DNA of 64,000 nucleotides from DATAGF01 sp963834875 (GCA_963834875.1 CAWIDG010000033.1:1-64000); one strand, 5' to 3'. Numbered from the stretch's first letter, positions 8,453-19,980 are shown. Numbers and translations are program-made. The notes: generated by a model from the sequence alone, not told the origin.

Positions 8453-11400
8453 TTACGGCTTGAGTCGTACGGCCAGTTCGCGATAGCGGGCCAGCGCGTT
8501 CGCGAGCTGCATCTGACGAGGTGACCGGCACTCAGGCTCGAAGAGGTCGGCGCTGGCGACGACGATCGACAGGCACTTCGCGCGGGAGGTCGCGACGTTC
8601 AGGCGATTGAGGCTGTAGAGAAACTCCATGCCGCGCGGGGCGTCCTCGGGCCGCGACGTCGCCATGGAGTAGATGACGACCGGGGCTTCCTGTCCCTGAA
8701 ACCGGTCCACGGTGCCGACTCGGACGGAGTCGCCAAGCCGCTCCTGCAGGCGGCGGACGTGCGCGTTGTACGGCGCCACGACCATGATGTCGTCCGCCCG
8801 CAGCGTTCGCCGGTCGCCGGCTGCATCAACCCATTGCACCCCGGGTCTCAGAAGCTCCCTGAGGATGTCGGCGACGACCCTTGCTTCTTCGTCGGAGGCA
8901 TTCTGACAGCCGGTGTGCTCGACCTCGATCAGCGCGAGGCTCGCCTCGTCAAAGCGTCCGGCTCCCTGGAGACGCTGGTTGGCCAGCGCCTCTCGAGGCG
9001 AGAGCTTGTTCTCGTAGAACACCTCGGACGTGAACGCGCAGATTGCCGGGCGCGAGGCGCCATGTCTCGGGCAGAAACAACCCGCGTTCGGGGGGCATCG
9101 TCTTGTGTCCATCGAGAATGTGGTCGAGCGCCGACACGCCGACGCCATCGGGATGGCTGCCCTTCTGTGGCTGCTCGAGCTGTTGCGGGTCGCCGAGAAG
9201 CACCAGGCTGGCGGCCGCGCCCGAGACCGCAAGCGCGTTCGCGAGCGACATCTGCCCCGCCTCGTCGATGAAGAGCACGTCCACCGCGTTGGCAAACTCT
9301 TCGCGCGACCACATCCACGCTGTACCGCCGAGGACGTGGACGCCACCGCGACCCGATCGCGTCACGCGCGTCCTCGTTCTCCTCGAACTCCCGGACGCCA
9401 TCCGGTCCGTACTCGCCGATGTCGCCAATCTTGTGTCCGAGCCGAATCGGCTGCCTTCTGGCTGGCGGCCTCGGTGGCGACGGCGCGCAAGAGATTCCGA
9501 ATGACTTTGTGGCCCGTCGCCGTGACGCCGACTCGCTTGCCCGCATTCACCAGCGCACAAATCATTCGCGCGCCCGTGTACGTCTTCCCGGACCCGGGCG
9601 GCCCCTGAATCGCCAGCGTGCCTCCCTGGAGCGCCCATGACGATATCGACGGCACGGTCGCCGACGGATGACTCGGCACGCCGCGGCTGCTTTCGGCCAT
9701 CGGCGCCGTGCGACGAAGCAGGAGATCGGCCGCGGCGCGTGGTGCGTTGTCGAAGCCTCCGGAAGCCACTCGTTCTCCAATCCGGAAGAGTGCGGCAGCC
9801 GGGATCGTCCGGGAGATACTGCTCGTGCGTGAACACGGCCGCAGGGATGCAGGTCCACGACGCTCTTGCCCTTCTTCACGTCAAGCGTGCGTGTCACGCG
9901 ATCGGCGACGACGACGTCGCCGAACTTCTTTTCGTCGCGCGTCTTCAGCTCGTCGCCCGCGCGGATCTCGCATTCCTGCGGCGGATAGCGGTACCGGTCG
10001 ATCATCGACCCGGTCGGCTTGCCGGTCTTCTTCCGATGAACGGGTCCCACGCGCTCGACGAACTCGAGCCCGGCGACCGCCGCCGGCTCGTCAATCAGCT
10101 CTTCGTCCGACAGTTCCAGCAGCCGGAAGTACTCCCACCAGGCGACTTTGTCCTCGCGGTAGTGCCAGTCGAGCAGGTAGGCGAGGAGATAATGCGCCTG
10201 CTGATCGGCTGTGCGCTCGCGCCGGCTCCGACGGCACGCCCTCGAGCAGCCGTCGCCTGAGCGCGTTGATACGTCTGCTGCCGTTCCTCGACGTTCTCCG
10301 GCGGCTGCGTCAGGTTCGAGCGGCGGGCCGCGGAATCGTCGGCGCCTGCCTGCGATCTGCTGCGTCCGCAGCGACTCGAGCCAGCCGCTGCAAGCTCCGC
10401 GGTCGACCGGCAGTCGTCTTTGTTGTAGCCCTCGACCGCGGCTCGGACATCCGACGTCACGCAGGCGAGATCGTGTCGTCTCGAGCGCGATCTCGACGAT
10501 TCGCCGCTGGTCGCCGGCCTCGTCGAGCGTCGACATCGCGCGCGAAGTCGTAGAACGGCTCGAGGTCCTTGATCGAGTAGCGCTCGATGCCCGCGATGAC
10601 CGAATGTCGGACGATCGCGTAGAGATCGACGAACCGACGGCCGCGGAGCAGCCGATCGACGTCCGGCTCGCGACGAACGCGTAGCGGCCCATCAGCCGCT
10701 TGAACGCGGCCGGCTCGTACGGCGCGTAGTGGTAGACGTGGATCGACGGATCGCTTCCGAGCGCCGGCGATGATGTCGGCAATCACGGCCTCGAACGCAT
10801 GCGCGTTCCTCCGCATCGTTGAACGCCCAGCGCGCCGTGTAGATCGAACGAGCCGTCGGGCTCGACGCGGCCGAGGCCGAACAGGTACTCGCGGCCGCCT
10901 TCGCCGGGACGAGGTCCGGCGACCGGCCGGCCGAACGGATCGCCTTCGAGATCGAGAAACAGGTCTCCGGGCCGCGGCTCCGGCAACTGCGTCAGACCGA
11001 AGTCGCGGTCGACAGGTCGAGCGTCTCAAACGTCGGCGTGCCGGATTGCCGCTGGGCGTCCTGCAGTCGCGCCTGCTCGCGCAGTCGCTCGAACGTGTCC
11101 TTCGAGCCCCGCGCCGGCTTGAACGGGAGCGGGAGCGGCAGCGCGGCCAGGCCGCCAGCGTCGTGACGCCGTGGCCGCCAACTCGCGCGATGTAGTCCGG
11201 CCGAGGCCGGCGACGAACGACAGGTGATCGTCGCTGCGGCGCCGCGCGTTGCATCGCGACGACCAGCGGCACACGGCGCAATGGTCCACAGGCTCGGGAT
11301 ACGGCTCGGGCGGCATCGGTCGACCGGCGTCGCACCGATGAAGGCAAGGAACCTCGACTTGACCTGTCGGTAGAAGGCGCCGTAAGTCGCTCGACCCGAT

Positions 11401-11934
11401 ACGGTCTCGGTCGGCGAGCGGCGTGACGACGTGAAAGTCGCTCGGGCGGCTGCCGCTGGATCGGGCCGACGAGATCGGAGTACACGCAGAGCTGAAGGAT
11501 GGTGCCGCCGCGCGTCTCGCGCGAGAGCTTCGTGTCCTGCGCTTCGTACGACCACAGTTCCGAACGTCGGACTGCGGCACGCTGACCCGCCGCAGCACGT
11601 CCGCGTACCCGAGCCACTGGTCGTCGGCGAGCACGGCCTGGACGATGACGTCGGCGCCGTCGCGCATGGCCTCGAGCGTCTGTGCGCGCGGCGCGTCGCG
11701 CTCGACACCGCCGAGATCGGCGACCGTCAGCCCCTGCGCGCGAAGCTCGTCGACGTAGCGCCGCTCGTGCTCTTTGCCGCGTTCGCGCAGCATGTCGGCG
11801 AGCGGATCGACGAAGTGCGGCTTGGTCAGCCGCCCCGCGGCCGCCAGGCGGTCAAGCGCGGTCTTGTGCCGGCAGGCGAGGAAGTTCGCAAGGTCGGTCG
11901 GGGACGCTGTCAGCCGGTCGTTGAGGAGTCGCAT
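8453..11934 (-). CDS. TM0106-family RecB-like nuclease with C-terminal superfamily 1 helicase domain (several frameshifts)
   Basis: About 1,160 residues when the frames are joined, the usual length of this family. The N-terminal half (start MRLLNDRLTASPTDLANFLA, then CRHKTAL) is the RecB-like PD-(D/E)XK part. CAVCRWSSRC gives part of the Cys cluster found in such nucleases. The C-terminal half is an SF1 helicase: GTLAIQGPPGSGKT (Walker A, about 9600), VLFIDEAGQM (Walker B, about 9270), LLGDPQQL (motif III) and VGTVDRFQGQEAPVV and LNVATSRAK (motifs V and VI). It probably acts in DNA repair or defence against foreign DNA, which is not established. At least five indels break it. The first frame holds from 11934 to about 11500 and the last from about 9270 to the stop at 8453. 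Confidence 0.82.
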
Positions 11935-12224
11935 GAAGGCTCGGATCCCCTACATGCACCAGTGGTTACTGAGACCAAGAAACCTGCCCGCGCCTGGGAA
12001 CGTCCATATAGATAAGGTCGATCGTGGGCCTGAGGATCTGAAATTTTTGGGACGGCGTCTTCAGACGACGGTCCCATCGCCCGGTTGCCAGGGTGTATAA
12101 AGTCTACCTGATAGGAGACTTTCCAGGTGCCGTGGGGCGACTTCTCCGTGGCGTGCTGCCGAGTCGGCGGCAAGGAAGTTGCGACGGAAGTCGCCGGAAG
12201 GTCGTTCCGGATCCGAGGCGCTTT
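11935..12224. other. Spacer with one imperfect hairpin
   Basis: A 290-bp divergent spacer between the nuclease/helicase gene and the small zinc-binding protein gene. I see only an imperfect inverted repeat at 12049-12075 (GGGACGGCGTCT against AGACGACGGTCCC), without a T-run. Promoters for both genes should lie here, but I cannot pick them. Confidence 0.5.
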
Positions 12225-12485
12225 ATGAAGATTTTCAACACTATTCTGAGCTTGCTTCCGACCACCTGCTCGCACTCCCACTCGTACCGTGAGCGCCGCA
12301 AGCTGCACGGCGTGATGGTGATGCATTTCGTGTGCGAGCGCTGCGGCCACGCCACACCGGCGGTCGAGCGCACCGCGCGCGAACATCGACGCATCGTCAA
12401 GGTCGGCGATCAGCCGACCGCTCGGGTCGTCCGTCCGCAGACCGGTCAGGTCGTCGCAATGGACACGCGCCGCAAGCCAGCGTAG
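12225..12485 (+). CDS. Small zinc-ribbon-like protein, 86 residues
   Basis: The start at 12225 is preferred over 12093 because conserved-looking sequence begins here: MKIFNTILSLLPTTCSHSHS. It is followed by YRERRKLHGVMVMHFVCERC and GHATPAVERTAREH. One Cys, two His and a C-x2-C pair (TCSHSH; CERCGH) could bind Zn. The rest is basic and ends TRRKPA. I recall similar short proteins in Acidobacteria but no function. The long REP-like inverted repeat begins 7 nt after the stop and may act as its 3' end. Confidence 0.65.
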   Translation: MKIFNTILSLLPTTCSHSHSYRERRKLHGVMVMHFVCERCGHATPAVERTAREHRRIVKVGDQPTARVVRPQTGQVVAMDTRRKPA

Positions 12486-12492
12486 CCTCCCC

Positions 12493-12584
12493 AAGAGGGG
12501 GTCAGGTCTTGAATTGACGTACCGTGTCGGTGGTGTCGTGACGCAGACGACACCGTACGTCAATTCAAGACCTGACCCCCTCTT
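12493..12584. repeat. Long REP-like inverted repeat with 29-bp perfect arms
   Basis: The left arm 12493-12521 contains GGGGTCAGGTCTTGAATTGA; the right arm 12556-12584 is its exact reverse complement. The 34-nt centre holds a second, imperfect pairing (GGTGTCGT with ACGACACC). The whole folds as one cruciform or hairpin. Half of it recurs at 19682. Such elements are often moved by REP-associated (IS200-like) transposases, but none is coded here. It also separates two plus-strand genes. Confidence 0.85.
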
Positions 12585-12599
12585 GTAAGCTAGACCCCG

Positions 12600-14988
12600 G
12601 TGTCCGATCGACCAACCACGAACAGTCCCAAGGGTCCGCTGCGCGCGCTTTACGACTGGCTGAAGGGACCCACGCCGCCTCCGCACCTGGAGGGCGCCAC
12701 GCCCGATGGCTCCCCGCTGACGGCAGAAGGGATTCCCGCGCGCCTCGGTCATTACGCCATCACGCGCAAGCTCGGCCAGGGCGGCATGGGCGTCGTGTAC
12801 GCCGCGCGTGACGAGCGGCTTCATCGCACGGTCGCGGTCAAGACGATGGTCGGCGGTCACGCAGGACGAGACGGCGCGACTGCGCTTCTGGCGCGAGGCG
12901 AGAGCGGCGGCGAGCGTCAACCACCCGAACATCTGCCAGATCTACGAGATCGGCGAAGACCAGGGCGAGCTCTTCATCGCGATGGAGCTCCTGGAAGGCC
13001 AGCCGCTGGCCGAACAGCTGAAGGCGGGCCCGCGGCGGGTCTCGGACGCCGTGTCGGTCGCGCTTGGCATGCTGTCCGCGCTGTCTGCACTCCATGCGCG
13101 CGGCATCGTGCACCGTGACCTGAAGCCCTCGAACGTGTTCCTGACGCCGCACGGCGTGAAGCTGCTGGACTTCGGTCTTGCGCGACCAACCGACGATCAG
13201 CGCGCTCGTGACGTCGCCCGAGCTGACGCGCGCGGGAACGGTCGTGGGCACGCCGCGTTACATGTCGCCCGAACAGGTGCTGGGCGAGCCGCTCGACACG
13301 CGGACCGATCTGTTCGCGGCGGGCGCCATTCTGTTCGAGATGCTCGCCGGGACGGCCGGCGTTCACGGGCCGCACGGTCATCGAGATCGCGCACGCGACC
13401 GTCTACGAGCAGCCGCCCGCGTTGACCGGCGCGGCGGCGGTCGCTGCGGTCGATCGCGTGCTGCGGCGCGCCCTGGCGAAACAGCCGGGCGAGCGTCCGC
13501 AGTCGGCCGATGAGATGGCCGACGAGCTGCGCGCGACCCGCAGCGCCGACAGTGACGACACGGCCGCGATCGCGCACGCGCTGACCCGCCTGGTCGTGCT
13601 GCCGTTTCGCGTCGCTGCGCCCCGATCCGGAAACGGACTTTCTCGCTTTCAGCCTGCCCGACGCGATCTCGACGTCGCTCTCCGGCATCGGCTCGCTCAT
13701 CGTCCGGTCGAGCGCCAAGGCGGCGAAGTTCGCAGGGCGAGACGCCCGACTTGAAGGCGCTCGCGGCGGAAGCGGACGTCGATCGGGTCGTGATCGGCAC
13801 GATCCTGCGGTCGGGCGACCAGTTGCGCGTGGTCGCGCAGCTCGTCGAGGCGCCGGGCGGGACACTGCTGGCATCGCATACGTTCCAGTCGTCGCTCGGC
13901 GATCTGTTTCGGCTGCAGGACGACATCACGCGCCGAATCGTCGAGGCGCTGGCGCTGCCCTCGAGCGGCGGCGCCACGCCGCCGGCGCCAGAGGCGCCGC
14001 GCCAACGCTCGCGCTATGAGCTCTACCTCCGCGCAACGAGATGGCGCGGACCTATGAAGGACTGCCGCAGGCGCGCGACCATGTACGAACGATGCCTCGA
14101 GCTCGATCCGAGGATTTGCGCCGGCCTGGGCGCGGATCGGTCGCTGCCACCGCGTCATCGGCAAGTTCATCGAGGCGCACACACGACAGCGAGGAGTGCG
14201 CGGAGGAAGTGTTTCCGCCGTGCGCTCGAACTCAATCCGCGGCTCACCGTGGCGCATAAGTACTACGCCTACCTCGAGTCAGACATGCGGGCACGCCGCG
14301 CAAGCGATCGTGCGGCTGCTCGGCGAGGCGAACCGTCACGGCAACGACGCGGAGCTGTTCGCCGGAATTGCCCACGCGCCGCGTTACTGCGGGTTCTACG
14401 AGGAGTCGGTCGCCGCCGACCGCCGAGGCGCGCCGCCTCGATCCGAACATCCACACGAGCCTCGGACAAACCCTGCTGATGATGGGCGCGGTCGAAAAGA
14501 TCCTCGAGCTGGCTCACGTCGAGGTCGTGCCGGGGGCCGACGACGGGATCAGAGTGATTGCGCTCGGTTTCGCTGGCCGCCTGAACGAAGCGCGCGAGGC
14601 GTTGAAGAAGATGTCGTCGCGGCCGCACATTCCCGCGTTCGAACAGTGGACGTCCTATCTCGGCGCATGGCTCGATCGGCGGTTGCCCGAGATGCTCGAG
14701 GGTCCCATCCACACCAGCACCCTGAAGATTTCCGAAGATCCCGAGGCGATCTTTCAGGAGGGCCGGTTCTTCTGCGACATGGGGGAACACGAGCGGGGTT
14801 TGGCTAACCTCGAGCGCGCGGTCTCGCGCGGGTACTTCGCGTCTCCGGCGCTCGCCATGTACCCGCAGTTCGATCCGTTGCGGACGAACCCTGAGTTTCA
14901 GTCGCTGCTTGCGGACGCCGAAGCAGGCCGTCAGCGTGCACTCGCGGCGTTCAGAAATGCGGGCGGAGATAAATTACTGGGCAAGTGA
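12600..14988 (+). CDS. Ser/Thr protein kinase with TPR-type C-terminus (five or more frameshifts)
   Basis: Read across frames this is about 795 residues from a GTG at 12600. The kinase domain opens with LGQGGMGVVYAARDERLHRT and VAVKTM, continues NHPNICQIYEIGEDQGELF, then IVHRDLKPSNVFL (catalytic loop), LLDFGLARP and GTPRYMSPEQ. From about 13570 a TolB-like stretch follows (RLVVLPFRVAAP; VDRVVIGTILRSGDQLRVVA). TPR-like helices then run to the end (GEHERGLANLERAVSRG). It lacks an obvious transmembrane helix. This architecture, a cytosolic kinase joined to a TolB/TPR module, is common in Acidobacteria. The signal it senses is unknown. Breaks lie near 12860, 13190, 13350-13420, 13620-13750 and 14000-14400. 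Confidence 0.8.
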
Positions 14989-15012
14989 GCCGCGTGTGCT
15001 CGTACAGCGCGA

Positions 15013-15471
15013 ATGAAAACCCTCTCCCAGCCACGCGACAAAGGTGAAGTGCTTCGTCGGCTCCTCACGCTGCGGCCGGACAGCACGCGGCGGTGGGGGC
15101 GGATGTCGGCGCACCAGATGGTCTGTCACCTCACGGACGCGTTTCTGATGGGCACCGATCAGAAACCCGTCAGCGACAAATCGAGCGTGCGTGAGCGGAC
15201 GATCGTGAAATGGATTGCACTCTACGCGCCGCTCCGCTGGCCACCCGGCATCCAGACGCGCCCGGAAGTCGATCAGGAGGTCGGCGGCACGAAACCGACC
15301 GCCTTTGCGGCCGACGTTGCCTCGCTCGAAGCGCTCGTCGAGATCGTCACGACCCGTCCAGGATTCTTTGCGGGCCGGCGTCACCCCATCTTCGGCCCGA
15401 TCTCAGAGGCCGCGTGGATGCGCTGGGGCTACCTCCACATGGACCACCATTTGAGGCAGTTTGGAGTGTAG
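15013..15471 (+). CDS. DUF1569 protein (DinB-like fold)
   Basis: An intact 152-residue protein. RRWGRMSAHQMVCHLTDAF and the final WMRWGYLHMDHHLRQFGV place His residues as in DinB-like four-helix bundles, which bind a divalent metal; DUF1569 is the matching family. No enzymatic activity is known for this branch. It stands 25 nt after the kinase gene and 120 bp before the DGPF/ECF pair, so it could be in either unit. Confidence 0.75.
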   Translation: MKTLSQPRDKGEVLRRLLTLRPDSTRRWGRMSAHQMVCHLTDAFLMGTDQKPVSDKSSVRERTIVKWIALYAPLRWPPGIQTRPEVDQEVGGTKPTAFAADVASLEALVEIVTTRPGFFAGRRHPIFGPISEAAWMRWGYLHMDHHLRQFGV

Positions 15472-15592
15472 GGCGCGAGCGAGAAAAGTGCTCGGAGCAG
15501 TTTTCTCCGGATTGTCGATCCGGCCGTCCCCATTCGTTTAGAGGGTGGAACGCCGGCATCGCGCCGGCGACAATCCCACGAAAGGAACGTCG

Positions 15593-15951
15593 ATGGCGCA
15601 CTATCTGCTCACCATCTACCAGCCGGACGGACAGACGCCGCCGCCGGACGTGCTCGACAAATCATGCGCGACGTCCGCGCGCTCACGAGGAAGCTGAAGG
15701 CGGCCGGCGCCTGGGTCTTCGCCGCGGCCTGCATCCGGCGAGCACCGCCACCGTCCTGCGCGCGCAGGACGGCAAGGTGCTGATGACCGACGGCCCCTTC
15801 ATCGAAGGCAAGGAGCACGTCGGCGGCTTCACCATCATCAAGGCGCCGGATCTCGACGCGGCGCTGGAATGGGGACGCAAGCTGGCGCGAATCCTCACGC
15901 CGCTGCCAATCGAAGTGCGCCCGATGCAGGACGAGCGACGCGCACCGCATG
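15593..15951 (+). CDS. YCII/DGPF-domain protein, partner of an ECF42 sigma factor (frameshifted)
   Basis: It starts at 15593 after a GAAAGGA site. It reads MAHYLLTIYQPDGQTPPPDV, then LRAQDGKVLMTDGPFIEGKE, which holds the DGPF signature, then HVGGFTIIKAPDLDAALEWG. Length is about 118 residues, normal for the family. An indel near 15660 and another near the end break the frame. The stop probably overlaps the start of the next gene as ATGA. DGPF proteins sit almost always beside ECF42 sigma factors, as here. Their exact biochemical role is unsettled. Confidence 0.75.
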
Positions 15952-17193
15952 ACGCCGATCTGCGAACGCCGAGATCGAGCGCGTGTTCCGCGAGGAGTAC
16001 GGCCGCGCGGTGGCCGTCCTGGTCCGCGTCTTCGGCGACATCGCGACCGCGGAGGAGGCCGTGCAGGACGCCTTCGCGCCGCCGTCGAGCGCTGGCCGTC
16101 GGCCGGCCTGCCGCCGAGCCCGGCCGGCTGGATCATCACGACCGCGCGCAATCGCGCGATCGATCGATTCCGCCGCGAGGCCGCGCGCGCACGATCGCCA
16201 CGCGCAGGCCGTGCTGCTCCACGCCGCCATCGGAGCCGCCGGAGGAGGATACCGTGACCGACGATCGACTGCGCCTCATCTTCACGTGCTGTCATCCGGC
16301 GCTGGCGCCGGCGGCCCAGGTGGCGCTGACGCTGCGGCTGCTCGGCGGGCTCACGACCGAGGAGATCGCGCGCGCGTTCCTGGTCCCGACGCGACGATGG
16401 CGCAGCGGCTGGTGAGGGCGAAAGGCAAGATCCGCGACGCGAAGATTCCGTATCGGGTGCCGGCGGAGGCCGACCTGCCCGAACGCCTGCAGCGCCGTGC
16501 TCGCGGTCATCTACCTCATCTTCAACGAGGGCTACACGGCGACGCTCGGGCGATCGTCTGGTCCGCGACGATCTCTGCGCCGAAGCGATCCGGCTCGGCC
16601 GGTCTGCTCGCCGCGCTGCTGCCGGACGAGCCCGAGGCGATTGGCCTTCTCGCGCTCATGCTGTTGATCGATCGCGCCGCGCGGCGCGCGATCGAGCCGC
16701 GGCGGGCTCATGGTCCTGCTGGCCGACCAGGATCGCCGCCGTGGAACGCGAGCGCTCATCGCCGAAGGACAGGCGCTCGTGCGCCAGTGCCTCCGATGGA
16801 ACCGGCCGGGCCCGTATCAGATTCAGGCCGCGATCAACGCCGTCCACAGCGACGCCCCCACGGCCGACGCCACCGACTGGCGGCAGATCCTCGCAGCTCT
16901 ACGATCAGCTCCTGTCGATCGCGCCGAATCCGGTGGTCGCGCTCAATCGCGCGGTCGCCATCGCCGAAGTGGAGGGACCGGCCGCGGCGCTCGCCTCGTC
17001 GATCGCCTCGATCTCGACCCAGTCACATCTCTTTCACGCCATTCGCGCGGATCTGTTGCGACGACTCGGGCGGGATCCAGAAGCGGCTGCCGCGTATGAC
17101 GCCGCCGTTGACCGCGTGGAGAACGCGGCAGAACGAGAGTTTCTGCAGCGTCGGCGATCAGAGATGTCTCACTCGAATGGAGGGACCGACTGA
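15949..17193 (+). CDS. ECF42-type RNA polymerase sigma factor with C-terminal TPR-like extension (frameshifted)
   Basis: About 415 residues when the frames are joined, roughly twice a plain ECF factor, as expected for ECF42. Region 2 has EIERVFREEYGRAVAVLVRV and TAEEAVQDAF; region 4 has LLGGLTTEEIARAF. The long C-terminal part (NPVVALNRAVAIAEVEGPAA; YRVPAEADLPERLQ) is the helical extension typical of this group, which takes the place of a separate anti-sigma factor. It is coupled to the DGPF gene by an ATGA overlap. At least four indels break it. The last frame, from about 16880 to 17193, is clean. Confidence 0.78.
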
Positions 17194-17272
17194 CCAAGTA
17201 GCTTCAGCGAAGGCGGAAGCACCGGCGGCGCCACTCCGCTGTCTGGTTCAGACTACTGGTGAATCACTTCAA

Positions 17273-18248
17273 TCACTCAATCGCCTTCGTGACGTATCGG
17301 AGCGACGCGGTGACCTCGTCGACGGACGGGTGCAGACCGATGTAGTCGTACTCGACCAGCGCGGGAATCTGGAGCTGGGACGTTTTCAGCCGCTTGACGA
17401 GCCGCCGAAATCGGCGTGTCGCCTTCGCCGAAGTGGCTGGCTGTTGCCGCCGTTCCGCAGGCGATCCTCGGACGAGCACGTGCGCGACGCGCGACTGGTG
17501 ACGTGCGCAAGCTCGGCCACCGGATCGCCGTTGGACGCGGTGACGGTTGCCGACGTCGAGCTTCAGCCTGAAGGCGGCGAGAGCGCGAGCGCCGCGGATA
17601 ACTGCCGGTGTCGCGATCGCGCCGGCCTGGTTGCCGTCCGCCTGGTTGTGGATCGCGACCGTGACGCCGTGCCGCTCGGCGAACGGCACGATGCGGCGCG
17701 CAGTGGCCATCGACATCGGCGAGCTGATCGTCGCCACGCCGAGCGCCTTCACCTGCCGGAACGTCGCTTCGATCTCTTCGTCGGTAAACGAGTCGTCGTA
17801 GGACAGCGAGCACGCGATCACGCGTGAGGCTCGCGGCCGCGAACTTGTCGCGCGTCTCGTGGAAATAGCGAGGCTCCGTTCGAGCGCGCCATTCGCGCAC
17901 GACGTGCCGCGCGTATGCCTTGATGCGCGCCACCTGCTCCGGTGTGAACGTGATGGTGCCGGATAGGCTGGCGTGCCGCCGACGAACGGGCGCGGTGTTC
18001 GGCGGCGCCGGCTCGACGTTGGCCAACGACAGCTCCGACGCGCGTCGCGCCAACCGCCTTCAGCGCGCGAATCACGTCGTCGACGTTATCGCGACCGTCG
18101 ACGCGCGGAAGATCGCGGAAGCTGAGCGTGCTCACGCCGAGCTCGACCGGAGCCCGCGGCGAACGTCTTCGCGGAGCCTGCGACGGCGGCAAGCGGGTGC
18201 GCCGGCGATAACGACTCGTCCGAACTCACGTCGCGAGAACGCAGTCAT
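17273..18248 (-). CDS. Tat-exported sugar phosphate isomerase/epimerase-like TIM-barrel protein (frameshifted)
   Basis: It starts at 18248 with MTAFSRREFGRVVIAGAPA, a Tat signal (SRREFGR). About 320 residues follow: VSTLSFRDLPRVDGRDNVDD, then ACSLSYDDSFTDEEIEATFR, then HGVTVAIHNQADGN and PALVEYDYIGLHPS. These fit the xylose-isomerase-like AP-endonuclease-2 family, whose members bind a divalent metal and epimerise or isomerise sugars. Several frame changes lie between 17420 and 18190. Exported members are common in Acidobacteria and Planctomycetes; the substrate is unknown. It is transcribed away from the next gene. Confidence 0.7.
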
Positions 18249-18320
18249 GCGCGACTCCTGTCAGGTTGCTGACGCACCTGAGGAACTCGCTCCTTCGACC
18301 TTCTCAGTCGAAGCTCTAAT

Positions 18321-18326
18321 TATAAT
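18321..18326 (+). promoter_or_regulatory. TATAAT -10 box, nearly leaderless start
   Basis: TATAATCCCGGG stands 6 nt before the ATG at 18333, so transcription would begin at or next to the start codon. An inverted repeat TTCGAC (18294-18299) and GTCGAA (18307-18312) lies just upstream and could bind a regulator. Confidence 0.45.
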
Positions 18327-18332
18327 CCCGGG

Positions 18333-19677
18333 ATGTGCCGCCGCACGCCCGGGGGTGATTGCAGTCGCGGCGCGGACTTGCCACGCTCGCGACGTTCGCG
18401 TCGCCTGGGCCGGCCCCGGCAGTTCGCCGGCCTGCCCGACGCCAGCCCAGTCATCTCATTTCGTCGCGCTCCGGCCGATGTCTGTATTCCCGATGGGTTC
18501 ACGCGACACCCATGGAGTATTTCGACGATTACTCCTGGCGGGCATTCGTCGCGCTCGTCTGGCCGGCCGAGCCGGGAGCCGTGGCGTGGCCGCGCAAGCA
18601 GCGGACGTCTCGGCCACCCGGGGCGAGGGTGTTCGAGACCTACAAATCGATGTGGGAGGTCTTTCACGGCGACGGCATCGGCGCCGGAGCCGTCGTTCGA
18701 CACATACGACGCCGCCGCCCACAACCCGTGCGGCGTGTCAGCCGGCGTTCGGCGACCTGACCATCGGATCGACGTCAGGCATCGACGACATCGGACAGGC
18801 TGGCAGTCGGCGTGCTCGATCCGCCGCTCGTGGCGCAGAACGGGCGCTACGTGCGCACGCTGACACTCTTCAACCAGTCGCAGTTCGATCACATCGTCGG
18901 CAATCGCTTCTATGTGCGGAGCGCGCTGCCCGAAGTCCCGCGTCCGCGGCCCGACTCGCCCGTGATCGACTTCCCGATGGGATCGATCGCCGTGAAGACG
19001 CGCGTGGGTCGATGTCACGGGCTTCCCGCGCCGCTCGTTCAGCGGTTCTACACGCGCACGGTCGTCGTGAAGCGCGCGACCGGCGACGGGTGCGGACGGC
19101 GACGATGGGGTTGGTCGGCGTGCACATCGCGCAGAAGACGCCGAGCCGGCCCGCAGTGGATCTGGTCGTCGTTCGAGCAGCGCGACACCGTGCCGCCGGC
19201 GTGGCCGGATTCGCCGGGCTCGTATGTGCTCAACGACGGCACGCGCGACGCCGATGCCCGAAACGAATCCGCTGTCGCTCGTGCCGCTCGCGCCGGAGCC
19301 GGTGAAGCCGTTCAACGTCGTGCGCGCACGCCACGGCGCCGCTGCTGACGTCGACCGAGCTGACGAACTTCGCCTATCAACGCCTGCTCGCCGGAACGCC
19401 GTGGCAGTACTACCGGCTCATCCTGACGCAGTGGCCGCGGATGGACGGCAATCAGGCGACGCCCGTTCCGCCGACCCATCGACGGCAGCGTGCCCAACAC
19501 GTTTCCCGGGCACTGACGCGTTCTCGGCGTTCGCGAACGTGACGATGGAGACGTTCGATCAGAGGAGCGGTGCAGCTCGGCTGCATGAACTGCCACAACC
19601 GCGCGCGCATGAACGCGGACTTCATGTGGACGCTGCTCGACCATGCCTATCCGCCGCAGTTCGGCCCGGCGCGGTAG
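18333..19677 (+). CDS. Secreted protein with one CxxCH haem site, unknown function (heavily frameshifted)
   Basis: The pieces run in one direction: a short signal region after the ATG at 18333 (ATLATFASPGPA in the next frame), then YFDDYSWRAFVALVWPA and ARVFETYKSMWEVFH. Then come LTLFNQSQFDHIVGN and GSIAVKT. After further shifts the reading is VPPAWPDSPGSYVLNDGT, TNFAYQRLLAGTPWQYYRLI, FPGTDAFSAFANVTMETFDQ and finally LGCMNCHNRARMNADF before a TAG at 19677. CMNCH is a c-type haem motif, so this is probably a periplasmic cytochrome-like protein of about 445 residues. I do not recognise the rest. At least six indels break it. Confidence 0.6.
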
Positions 19678-19681
19678 AGAC

Positions 19682-19728
19682 GGGGTCAGGTCTTGAATTG
19701 ACGTACGGTGTCGCAGGTGTCGTGACAC
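19682..19728. repeat. Half copy of the 12.5-kb REP-like repeat
   Basis: It contains GGGGTCAGGTCTTGAATTGA followed by CGTACGGTGTCG, matching the left arm and part of the centre of the element at 12493. The right arm is missing. It lies 5 nt after the stop of the haem protein gene. Confidence 0.8.
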
Positions 19729-19751
19729 GAGCGAACCATCCGAGTCAACGC

Positions 19752-19980
19752 TCATCCCCGCCACAGCGCCAGCGCCTGACGGATGATCTCGGCGAGATAG
19801 ATGCCGCCGAGGCCGGTGACCAGAGGCTCCCACAGACGACGAGCCGGCGGACGCCCGACCGACCGGCGCCGCTGCCGCGCGAGCGCGACGTGACAGCGCG
19901 ATCGCACGCGAGCAGGATCGACCCGGATCGGGCTCGGCTCGGGGCAGGTCGGCGAGCAACTGAGTCAGCGAATCGGTCAT
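19752..19980 (-). CDS. Small protein with one membrane helix, possible partner of the ECF sigma factor (frameshifted)
   Basis: It begins MTDSLTQLLADLPRAEPDPG at 19980, its start codon overlapping the stop of the sigma gene (ATGA). Two indels follow. The terminal frame reads LVTGLGGIYLAEIIRQALAL and ends WRG with TGA at 19752, a single hydrophobic helix. At about 75 residues it is short for an anti-sigma factor, but overlap with an ECF gene and a membrane helix fit such a role. This is inference from position. Confidence 0.5.
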
